From assembly GCA_020725025.1 (NCBI GenBank), contig DYFV01000002.1:62001-126000 (forward strand): DNA of 64,000 nucleotides, read 5' to 3'. A program made the position numbers and the translations under genes. Within the stretch, counting starts at the first letter, position 1. Every line of letters starts with the position of its first letter. The DNA is from Azoarcus sp. Lineage in GTDB: Bacteria; Pseudomonadota; Gammaproteobacteria; Burkholderiales; Rhodocyclaceae. The notes under the pieces were generated by a model, which did not search any database, was not told the DNA's origin, and saw only the letters and a program-made list of their open reading frames with translations. Positions 33,831 to 40,421 of this stretch are shown piece by piece.

Positions 33831-34097
33831 ATGCAAACCATCGCCAAGGCCCTCGCCATCGCCACCCTCGGTTTCGTCGCCACCACCGGCGCGTTCGCGG
33901 CCGACCAGCTCAACGCCAACAACAACCGCGTGACCCAGACCAACAGCGGCGCGCGGGCCGAGCAGAAGGTGAAGATCGGCTTCCTGTCCGGCAAGCTCTT
34001 CGGCAGCGCCACGGTGAATGCCAACAACAACCGCGTCACCCAGAGCAACAGCGGCGCGCGCGCCAAGCAGGAAGTGGAGATCGGCGTCTACAAGTAA
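33831..34097 (+). CDS. Small exported repeat protein 2 (curlin-like?)
   Basis: An 88-residue paralogue of the protein at 33334-33600, differing at only a handful of positions: MQ for MK at the start, VATT for VGVT in the signal peptide, V for A in repeat 1, K-V-K for K-I-K, S for D and T for R in the linker. The two 24-residue repeats (27-50, 62-85) are otherwise the same. Changes are conservative and spare the repeat core, so both copies seem to be under selection. It has its own promoter and terminator. Likely made in large amounts and exported through the Sec system. Confidence 0.82.
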   Translation: MQTIAKALAIATLGFVATTGAFAADQLNANNNRVTQTNSGARAEQKVKIGFLSGKLFGSATVNANNNRVTQSNSGARAKQEVEIGVYK

Positions 34098-34117
34098 GCC
34101 ATCCGCCCCTCCTGCCC

Positions 34118-34147
34118 CGACGCAGCCCGGTCCGCCGGGCTGCGTCG
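34118..34147 (+). terminator. Intrinsic terminator-like hairpin after repeat protein 2
   Basis: A perfect 13-bp stem, CGACGCAGCCCGG (34118-34130) and CCGGGCTGCGTCG (34135-34147), TCCG loop, followed by TTC. Compared with the hairpin at 33622 both arms changed together, evidence that the stem is functional. Confidence 0.72.
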
Positions 34148-34226
34148 TTCGCGGGAGCCCGCCTACCGGGAAACCGGGGTGCCCCGCTGGGTGCTGCCAC
34201 CTACACTGCATTTCACGGAGTCCGTT

Positions 34227-34541
34227 ATGAAGCCAGTCAAATGCAAGATCCTGCCGCTCGCGCTCGTCGCGCTGATGGGCGGCGCCCACCTGGCCCATGC
34301 GGCCAGCTCCCAACCGATTCCCATCGAGGCGGAAGATCGCGCCAAGCTCGCACGGGTGAAAGCCCGCGGCAACGCGGCCTCGCGTGCGTTCGCCGGCGCG
34401 GGCAAGGGCGCGCGGGACGACGGGGATGCTTGCAGCATCGCCATCGGCAACGTGGACACCGACGGGCGCGGGCGCGGTCCGCGCGAAGTGAACATCTTCA
34501 TCCCGGGCGACATCTTCCAGATCGACAACCGGTGCCGCTAG
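34227..34541 (+). CDS. Small exported protein of unknown function
   Basis: A 104-residue protein with a clear signal peptide (about 1-26, 'LVALMGGAHLAHAASS'). The mature part has an Ala/Lys/Arg-rich helix ('AKLARVKARGNAASRAFAGA'), then 'DACSIAIGNVDTDGRGRGPR' and 'EVNIFIPGDIFQIDNRCR'. The two Cys, 30-odd residues apart, could form a disulfide. I do not recognise the family. It lies between the repeat proteins and the CsgG-like gene, 40 bases from the latter, so it may be an accessory export or nucleation factor. A TACACT -10-like box is at 34202-34207. Confidence 0.7.
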   Translation: MKPVKCKILPLALVALMGGAHLAHAASSQPIPIEAEDRAKLARVKARGNAASRAFAGAGKGARDDGDACSIAIGNVDTDGRGRGPREVNIFIPGDIFQIDNRCR

Positions 34542-34581
34542 CCCGGATACGACGCCCAGGCCGAAACGAGGAGGCAGTCAG

Positions 34582-36150
34582 ATGACCCTCACAGGACAAG
34601 GCCGCCGCGCGCGGCTCTTCGCACCCCTGGCGGTGAGCCTCGCCTTGGTGGGGTGCGCCGCGATGGACGTGAAGACCGACACCGTCAAGCAGACGGAGGA
34701 GATCCGCAAGGGCCCCGAATCGGTGCCGCGACGCTCGATCACGAGCTTCTCCGACGCGCTGCGCTGCATGGACACCACGCTCGCCAACTACGGCGTGCGC
34801 GACGTCTCGGTGCTGGTCGAGGACATCGTCGACCAGACCAAGAAGGTGAACGCCGGCACCAAGGACATGCTGATCACGGCGGTGTCCGAGATGACCGCAC
34901 GGAGCCGGGCCATCCGGCTGGTGGCGTTCGGGCTGGATTCGAGCAACCTGATCACCTTCCTGCAACAGGCCGAAAGCAAGAGCGCCTACGCGGTGATCCC
35001 CGAGTTCGACATCAAGGGCTCGATCACCCAGCTCGACGAGAACCTCATCCAGAAACAGGCGGACGCCGGCCTCGGCTTCGATTCGGGCGGCAGCGTGGGA
35101 CTGGGCTTCGGCTACGCCAAGGACGCCGCATCCAACATCCTCGCGCTCGACCTCACCATGCTCGACACCAGCGACTTCTCCATCCTGCCGGGCGTGACTT
35201 CGCGCAACGCGGTGGTGATCTTCAAGGAAGGCAAGGGTTTCGACGCCGACGCGACGATCCGCAAGTTCGGCATCAACTACAACCTGAGCCTGTCGCGCTC
35301 GGAAGGGCAGTCGCAGGCGCTGCGCACGCTCGTGGAGCTCGCCACGGTGGAGCTCTTCGGCCGGCTCACGCGCACCCCCTACTGGATCTGCCTGGGCTCG
35401 ACCGGCAGCGAGCCGGAGATCCTGCGCGAGATCGAGGACTGGTACCACGCCTTCGCCACCAGGCCGCCCCGGCTCACCACCTGGTTCCAGGGCCAGTTGC
35501 GCCTGCGCGGCTACTATCACGGCCCGGTCGACGGCGTCGACAGCCCCGAGCTCGCCCAGGCCGCGGCCGCCTACCGGCGCGCGCTGGGGCTCCCCGAGGA
35601 GGGCGGGCTCGACCTGGCGTTCTTCACCGCCTATCTCAACGCCGATCATGCGAAGGTGATGGCCGCCTATCCGCCCCCCGCCCCACCCGTGGCGCCGGAC
35701 TCCGGCGGCTCCGGCCCGGCTTCCCCGGCCCTCGCGCTGTCGGTGGGCACGCCGGACGGCCAGCAGCGCTTCCGCCGCGGCGAGCTGATCAACCTGGTGG
35801 TGCAGGCGAGCCGCGACGCGCACGTCCACTGCTACCTGCAGGACGAGAACGGTGCGATCCAGCGCTTCTTCCCCAACCGCTTCGCGCGCGATGCGCTGGT
35901 GCGTGCCGGCGTCCCGCTGCGGCTGCCGGGCGAGATGCGCTTCCAGTTCATCGCCAACGACCGGGGCGTGCGCGAGACGGTGGCCTGCTTCGGCGCCGAG
36001 CGCGACCTCCAGGCCCAACTGCCCGGCGTGGTCGTGGGGACCGACTTCGAGGACCTGCCCGTCACCTCGCTCGAGCAGGTCCGTACAGCCTTCCGGCGCG
36101 CAGCCGGCAACGAACTTGCGGAGGCCACTTTCCATGTCGACATCCGTTGA
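34582..36150 (+). CDS. CsgG-like lipoprotein with peptidoglycan-binding and DUF4384 domains
   Basis: A 522-residue lipoprotein (lipobox 'LALVGCAAM', Cys25). Residues about 50-265 resemble the CsgG/HfaB outer-membrane channel family: 'LVEDIVDQTKKVNAGTKDML', 'SAYAVIPEFDIKGSITQLDE' and a Gly-rich 'GLGFDSGGSVGLGFGYAKD' that fits the membrane hairpin region. Residues 300-352 look like a peptidoglycan-binding domain ('QLRLRGYYHGPVDGVDSPEL'). Residues 383-470 match DUF4384 ('FRRGELINLVVQASRDAHVH', 'GAIQRFFPNRF'). Predicted role: secretion pore or envelope anchor for the small repeat proteins. The CsgG assignment is by pattern and moderate. Confidence 0.7.
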   Translation: MTLTGQGRRARLFAPLAVSLALVGCAAMDVKTDTVKQTEEIRKGPESVPRRSITSFSDALRCMDTTLANYGVRDVSVLVEDIVDQTKKVNAGTKDMLITAVSEMTARSRAIRLVAFGLDSSNLITFLQQAESKSAYAVIPEFDIKGSITQLDENLIQKQADAGLGFDSGGSVGLGFGYAKDAASNILALDLTMLDTSDFSILPGVTSRNAVVIFKEGKGFDADATIRKFGINYNLSLSRSEGQSQALRTLVELATVELFGRLTRTPYWICLGSTGSEPEILREIEDWYHAFATRPPRLTTWFQGQLRLRGYYHGPVDGVDSPELAQAAAAYRRALGLPEEGGLDLAFFTAYLNADHAKVMAAYPPPAPPVAPDSGGSGPASPALALSVGTPDGQQRFRRGELINLVVQASRDAHVHCYLQDENGAIQRFFPNRFARDALVRAGVPLRLPGEMRFQFIANDRGVRETVACFGAERDLQAQLPGVVVGTDFEDLPVTSLEQVRTAFRRAAGNELAEATFHVDIR

Positions 36151-36499
36151 ACCCCTGCGCCGGTGGGCGCTGTCGGGCCTCGTCGCGGCGCTCGTGGTGC
36201 CGCTGGCCGCGGCCGGCGTCACCAGCAAGGAGGAGAACGCGGCGTCCGCCCCGGTCGCACAGCCCAAGGCGAAGGCGAGCGCCAAGCCCGCGGCGGCGCC
36301 TCCCGGCTACCGCTTGCGCTGCTGGCAGGAAGGTCGGCTCATCCTCGAGGAGACGACGCGCGACGCCCCGCCCGAGTCGGCCCTGGACGTGCTGCGCCTG
36401 CACGACCGCAACGGCGGCACCTTGCTGCTGCTGGAGACGGCCAACGCGACCTGCCTGCTCAACGCGGCGACGACGCCCCCCGCCAAGCCGAAACCCTGA
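36134..36499 (+). CDS. Small exported protein of unknown function
   Basis: A 121-residue protein whose start overlaps the CsgG-like gene by 17 bases, so translation is coupled. It has a signal sequence (about 10-27, 'ALSGLVAALVVPLAAAG'), an Ala/Lys/Pro linker, and a compact domain 'GYRLRCWQEGRLILEETTRD' ... 'LLLLETANATCLLN' with two Cys. No family is recognised. Tight coupling suggests it works with the CsgG-like lipoprotein, perhaps in the place that CsgE/CsgF take in curli systems, but there is no sequence support for that. Confidence 0.72.
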   Translation: MSTSVEPLRRWALSGLVAALVVPLAAAGVTSKEENAASAPVAQPKAKASAKPAAAPPGYRLRCWQEGRLILEETTRDAPPESALDVLRLHDRNGGTLLLLETANATCLLNAATTPPAKPKP

Positions 36500-36576
36500 G
36501 ACACATTCCCGTAACCGAACGGCTCGACGCGCGCCGCCACGCGGCGCGCGTCGGCCGGCATTCGAGGAGACGATTC

Positions 36577-37284
36577 ATGAACCCGATCCGCCCCCTTCTT
36601 CCGTTCTGCCTCGCGGCGCTGCTCGGCGCCGCCCCCCTTTCCGCCGCCGCCGGGACGCTGGCGAGCGAATCGCGTCCGGTGGCCGATTTCGACCGCGTGG
36701 TGCTGCGCGCGAGCGGCGAGCTCCTGCTGCGCCAAGGCTCACGCGAGGGCCTGCGCATCGAGGCCGAGCCGCGGCTGCTGCCGGTCATCGCCAGCGAGAT
36801 CCGCGACGGCACCCTCTACCTGGAGTTCCGGGCTCCGCAGGTGAATACCTTGCAGCCGGTGCGTTTCCACCTCACCGTGAAGGAGATCGAGTCGCTATCG
36901 TCCGAGGCGAGCGCCGACATCCACGCCGGCCCGCTGACCGGGCGCCGCTTCGCGCTCGAGCTCGCCGGCAGCGGGAACGTGGACATCGCCGCGCTCGAGT
37001 TCGAGGAAAGCCGTACCCGCATCACCGGCTCGGGCCGGGTCGCGATCGGCGGCGGCCACATCGGCAGCCAGACCGTGGAGATCGACGGTGCCGGCGACTA
37101 CCTCGCGGGCGAGGCGGCGAGCGCGCGCACGCGGGTCCGGATCCTCGGCAGCGGCAACGTGGAAGTCGAGGCGCGCGAGCGGCTGGTGGCCGAGATCAGC
37201 GGCAGCGGCGACGTGCGTTATCGCGGCAGCCCGCGGGTGGAAGAGCGCATCAGCGGCGCGGGAAGCGTGGAACCGGTCGACTGA
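36577..37284 (+). CDS. DUF2807 (head GIN domain) exported protein
   Basis: A 235-residue protein with a signal peptide (about 1-25, 'LLGAAPLSAAAG') and a DUF2807/GIN domain: 'VADFDRVVLRASGELLLRQG', then repeated beta-helix-like strands each with 'GSG', 'GAG' or 'GSGDV' turns ('ELAGSGNVDIAALEF', 'AEISGSGDVRYRGSP'). Family function is unknown; structures are right-handed beta-helices in the envelope. It is the last gene of the plus-strand cluster and is closed by a strong palindrome. Confidence 0.85.
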   Translation: MNPIRPLLPFCLAALLGAAPLSAAAGTLASESRPVADFDRVVLRASGELLLRQGSREGLRIEAEPRLLPVIASEIRDGTLYLEFRAPQVNTLQPVRFHLTVKEIESLSSEASADIHAGPLTGRRFALELAGSGNVDIAALEFEESRTRITGSGRVAIGGGHIGSQTVEIDGAGDYLAGEAASARTRVRILGSGNVEVEARERLVAEISGSGDVRYRGSPRVEERISGAGSVEPVD

Positions 37285-37287
37285 GCC

Positions 37288-37313
37288 GCCGCCGGGCGCA
37301 TGCGCCCGGCGGC
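37288..37313. terminator. Perfect 26-bp palindrome, probable terminator
   Basis: A perfect palindrome centred on CAT|G (GCCGCCGGGCGC and its complement), right after the DUF2807 stop and before the convergent gene ending at 37358. As RNA it makes an 11-bp hairpin with a 4-base loop in either direction. No T-tract, so it may act as a transcript-end stabiliser. Confidence 0.55.
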
Positions 37314-37357
37314 CTGCAGGAGCGGCGGAAGCCGCGAACCGGTGCGCAAGGGAAGAT

Positions 37358-37684
37358 TCAGTGCAGTCCGGACAGCGCGGCAGCCGCCTCCTCGCGGGTG
37401 AAGAAGCGGCCGTCGCGCACGAAGCCCGAGACCACCGAGGCGCGCACCTTGGCCACCCGGCCGCAGGCATGGCGCGCCAGCACGAGTTCGTCGGGCAGGC
37501 CGTCGAGCAGGTGGAAGGGTGCCGGCCGGCCGTCGCCGAAGCGCGAAAGGTGGATGGTGCGGGTGCGGGTATCGAGGAAGGCGGGCCGGAAGCCGATGTC
37601 GCGGTTCTCCGCACTCACGCCGCCGCTGCCTTCGAAGCGGGCGTTTTCCGATTCGAGCTTCCGGGGGGTCATCGTGACGTTCAT
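37358..37684 (-). CDS. Conserved hypothetical protein, 108 residues
   Basis: A cytoplasmic protein without signal or membrane segment. It contains 'NRDIGFRPAFLDTRTRTIHL', 'LLDGLPDELVLARHACGRVA' and ends 'GFVRDGRFFTREEAAAALSG', a layout I have no family name for. The start at 37684 has a GGAG ribosome site; a second ATG is at 37672. It is on the minus strand, 122 bases after the heme-binding protein gene. Function unknown. Confidence 0.65.
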   Translation of the reverse strand: MNVTMTPRKLESENARFEGSGGVSAENRDIGFRPAFLDTRTRTIHLSRFGDGRPAPFHLLDGLPDELVLARHACGRVAKVRASVVSGFVRDGRFFTREEAAAALSGLH

Positions 37685-37806
37685 CGTGGCGCTCCTGGAG
37701 GGCGCCGGCTTCGTGTTCCGGCCGGCTCGTGCATGGGTCGCACGCGCCACACCGCAGGTTCGAAAAGTCGTGAGGCGGCGCTCGGGACGAGCCCGTCGTC
37801 ACCCCC

Positions 37807-38697
37807 TCACCGGACGGCGGAGAAGTCGAACTGCAGGGGCTCGGACACGCTCTTGTGCTCGGCCGATCCCCTGTTGAACACCGCGATCTGACCGAGCAGG
37901 CGATCGCCCGGCTTGAACGCAACGTCGTCCTGATGACCGGTCGCGAGCGCACGGCCGAACTCCAGCTGCCAATGGCCCGCTTTCCAGGCGCCCTTGGCCG
38001 CCACGTCGGCCGCACTGCCCGTGGCCTTCGCGGGCTCGAACGAAACCAGCCGCTCGCCCTTCTTCTCGCGGGGTCGCGGCAGCATCTCGTAGGGCGCCGT
38101 GCCCGCATCGCGGCGCTTGGCGATGTAGATCACCGGCCCGCCCTTCATCTCGTACTCGGCCACGGACTCGAGCATCCTGGTGGTCACGTGGTGGGTCGAG
38201 TCCTCGGCGACGCCGGACGGATTTGTGCGTGCGGCCGACCAAAGCCACACGTCCACCTTGTAATCACGGGTGGTGAGCATCGAGCGGTCGAAGTCGCCTG
38301 CCATGTGGAAGCGCACCGCGAACATGTCCTCGTACTGGTTCTCGCGCTGGTACTTCTCGCCACGCCAGGCCCACTCCCTGTGCCGGATGTCCGCGGCGTC
38401 GTCGGGATAGCGGACGGCGAGGAAGAAGCGCCCCGCCGCCACGCCGGCTTTCAGCTCCACCGTGAGATCGCCGGTCACGTTGCGGTCGCCCGCCGGCTCG
38501 AGACCGAACTTGGCGCGCTCCTCCCGCTCGAGCGCGGGCTTGACCGGCACCTTCACCCAGCCGTCGCGCCCCCACTCGGCCAGATCGCCGTCCATCTTGG
38601 GCGCGGCGCCGAGCGCGTGCACCGCAACGACCTGGGGCGCCTGCGCCGCCGCGGCGAAGGGCAGGCTCACGAGAAGGGACACGAACAGCCTTTTCAT
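37807..38697 (-). CDS. Ethylbenzene-dehydrogenase-related heme-binding protein
   Basis: A 296-residue periplasmic protein with a signal peptide (1-18, 'LLVSLPFAAAAQA'). The body fits the EB_dh (ethylbenzene dehydrogenase gamma/cytochrome c-552-like) family of b-type heme-binding beta-sandwiches: 'ALGAAPKMDGDLAEWGRDGW', 'FFLAVRYPDDAADIRHREWA', 'VDVWLWSAARTNPSGVAEDS' and 'GHWQLEFGRALATGHQDDVA'. It is 29 bases downstream of a cupredoxin gene in the same direction. It may carry electrons for a periplasmic oxidoreductase, but no molybdenum catalytic subunit is in the window. Confidence 0.78.
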   Translation of the reverse strand: MKRLFVSLLVSLPFAAAAQAPQVVAVHALGAAPKMDGDLAEWGRDGWVKVPVKPALEREERAKFGLEPAGDRNVTGDLTVELKAGVAAGRFFLAVRYPDDAADIRHREWAWRGEKYQRENQYEDMFAVRFHMAGDFDRSMLTTRDYKVDVWLWSAARTNPSGVAEDSTHHVTTRMLESVAEYEMKGGPVIYIAKRRDAGTAPYEMLPRPREKKGERLVSFEPAKATGSAADVAAKGAWKAGHWQLEFGRALATGHQDDVAFKPGDRLLGQIAVFNRGSAEHKSVSEPLQFDFSAVR

Positions 38698-38726
38698 GGT
38701 GAAAACCTCTTGTGGTCGGGTGCGCC

Positions 38727-39194
38727 TTACTCGACGACGATCTTGCCGTGCATGCCCTTGTCCTTGTGGTCTTCGATGGTGCATACCACTTCGTAGCTGC
38801 CCTTGGTCACCGGCACGAAGAAGGCCTCGACGACACCGCCCTGCTTGTAGGCCTCCAGCGCGGTGAAGAACGGCGCCTTCACCTCGCCGCCGTTGGGCTT
38901 GGGCGTCTGGACCTTGCGCCAGGCGACCGAGCGGAAGAACTTCTCGGCGGTGTAGTAGTGGTCGTTCTCGCCGACGTTCTTGATCACCAGCCGGTACGGC
39001 TGGCCGGCCTTCAGCCTGAGGTCCTGCGGGGCGAAGTTGTGATCGTCGAGCTCCACGGTGACCGTTTCCAGCTTCTCCCAATCGGCCGCCTTGACGATCT
39101 CGCCGGCATTGGTGATGTAGTCGGCCGCCAGGACCAGCGAGGGCACTGCCACGAGGGCGCCGGAAACGGCGAGAGCGATGAACGACTTGCGCAT
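38727..39194 (-). CDS. Cupredoxin-like periplasmic copper protein
   Basis: A 155-residue protein with a signal peptide (1-23, 'VAVPSLVLA|ADY'). The cupredoxin domain has 'TVELDDHNFAPQDLRLKAGQ' and 'YRLVIKNVGENDHYYTAEKF' (His79), and the C-terminal ligand loop 'YEVVCTIEDHKDKGMHGKI' with Cys138-x4-His143-x4-Met148, which fits a type 1 copper site. Predicted one-electron carrier in the periplasm. It precedes the heme-binding protein gene and is probably co-transcribed with it. Confidence 0.85.
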   Translation of the reverse strand: MRKSFIALAVSGALVAVPSLVLAADYITNAGEIVKAADWEKLETVTVELDDHNFAPQDLRLKAGQPYRLVIKNVGENDHYYTAEKFFRSVAWRKVQTPKPNGGEVKAPFFTALEAYKQGGVVEAFFVPVTKGSYEVVCTIEDHKDKGMHGKIVVE

Positions 39195-39728
39195 GACGAC
39201 TGCTCCTTGGTTGTTTGCGCGCGTAGCGCTGTCCGCGCCGCACGAGGCGGCGCGTGGAAAAAGAGACCTGCTCGTCGTGGGGAAGGGTTCGCCGGCACCT
39301 GCGGTGCGCCCGGGCACTTTTCGCGCATGCCCGGCACAGACCGCGGATGACGGCAATCTGCCTTGGCGCCCAGGAAGCGGACGCGAGGCAAGCGCCTATG
39401 TCGTTCGTTGTAATGACGCAAATCCGCCCTGCGCTCGCCATATTGCAGGGCAGCACGGAGGCAAAGAGCCGGTATCCGATGCGATGCCAGAGCTGCATGA
39501 GAAGCATGACGCTGCGGCGCTGCACCGCAAGGCGAATCTCGGCGGCATTGTATCAAATAGCCACAAAGTCATATAGCCGGCACGCATCGATCGATCCCGC
39601 CCTCGCGGCCGCGGGTCGTCGGCGATCCGCGGCCGTTCGGCGCCGCCTACGGCACACCGGATATGACCGTCACCACGGGTGCGGGTAGAATCCGGCTGGC
39701 TTTCCGTTTTCCTGTCGAGCTGACATCG
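39195..39728. other. Non-coding gap between the cupredoxin gene and maf
   Basis: 534 bases, divergent promoter region. No frame here has a ribosome site and family-like sequence. It should hold the cupredoxin promoter (minus) and the maf promoter (plus; see 39663). A short AT-rich stretch at about 39546-39575 stands out. This is the right-hand edge of the accessory block inserted between rlmH and maf. Confidence 0.45.
39663..39691 (+). promoter_or_regulatory. Candidate sigma-70 promoter of maf-rng
   Basis: ATGACC (39663-39668), 17 bases, TAGAAT (39686-39691), 37 bases before the maf ATG. Spacing is ideal and both boxes match the consensus at four or five of six positions. Confidence 0.5.
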
Positions 39729-40349
39729 ATGACGACGCTGCAAACCCGCATTTACCTCGCCTCGCGCAGTCCGCGCCGGCGCGAGCTGCTGCGCCAGATC
39801 GGCGTACACTTCGACCTTCTGGTGTTTCGCGGCGGCGAGCGCGGCGAAGACGCCGACGTGGACGAGACGCCTCTGCCGGACGAGCCGGTCGAGCGCTACG
39901 TGGAGCGCGTCGCGCTCACCAAGGCGGAGGCCGGCTTCCGTCGCCTGCACTGGCGCATGCTGCCGCGCAATCCGGTGCTGGCCGCCGATACCACGCTCGA
40001 GCTGGAGGGCGAGATCATCGGCAAGCCCCGCGACGGCGACGACGCGCGCGCCATCCTGCAGCGCCTGTCGGGACGGAGCCACCGGGTGCTCACCGCCGTG
40101 GCGATCAGCGACGGTATGCGCATCCGCAGCCGGGTGAGCGTGAGCGACGTGCGTTTCCGCACGCTCACTGACAACGAGATCCGCCAGTACGTCGCCTCCG
40201 GCGAGCCGATGGACAAGGCCGGCGCCTACGCGATCCAGGGGCGCGCGGCGGTCTTCATCGAGGAGATCCACGGCAGCTACACCGGCATCATGGGCTTGCC
40301 GCTCTTCGAAACGGCGCAACTGCTGCAGGAGTTCGGGTATCCGCTATGA
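39729..40349 (+). CDS. maf: Maf family nucleotide pyrophosphatase
   Basis: A 206-residue house-cleaning pyrophosphatase that hydrolyses non-canonical or pyrimidine nucleoside triphosphates. It has 'IYLASRSPRRRELLRQIGVH', 'VLAADTTLELEGEIIGKPRD' and 'MDKAGAYAIQGRAAVFIEEI', all family signatures. The start at 39729 gives the canonical N-terminus; a longer frame starts at 39663 inside the promoter. It is followed by rng 72 bases later, the usual order. Confidence 0.94.
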   Translation: MTTLQTRIYLASRSPRRRELLRQIGVHFDLLVFRGGERGEDADVDETPLPDEPVERYVERVALTKAEAGFRRLHWRMLPRNPVLAADTTLELEGEIIGKPRDGDDARAILQRLSGRSHRVLTAVAISDGMRIRSRVSVSDVRFRTLTDNEIRQYVASGEPMDKAGAYAIQGRAAVFIEEIHGSYTGIMGLPLFETAQLLQEFGYPL

Positions 40350-40421
40350 CTGGTTGATGGGCAATGCGCAAGCGTTGACGGGGGGTCTGCGATTGCGCAT
40401 TTTCCATTGGCGGCGGTCCAA

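Noticed and set aside
33334-36499. A canonical curli (csg) operon
   Set aside because: There is no CsgA/B with standard curlin spacing, no CsgD, CsgE or CsgF by sequence; only a CsgG-like part and short repeat proteins. It is reported as curli-like only in a loose sense.
27747-37284. Caspase-like genes as an anti-phage defence system
   Set aside because: No nuclease, CRISPR-associated, gasdermin or nucleotide-cyclase partner is present, and both caspase-like proteins carry export signals. The ECF pair and exported repeat proteins fit an envelope role better.
34653-37877. A very long open frame (over 1000 codons) across the CsgG-like, DUF2807 and downstream genes
   Set aside because: It is a shadow frame of GC-rich DNA: Arg/Ala/Pro/Gly-rich, no domain, no ribosome site, and it covers several genes with clear signals in other frames. 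The same holds for long shadows over polA (15171-17792), 878-2938 and 1681-3219.
39195-39728. Open frames in the maf upstream gap
   Set aside because: Frames on both strands are short, Arg/Cys-rich shadows without ribosome sites or family likeness.
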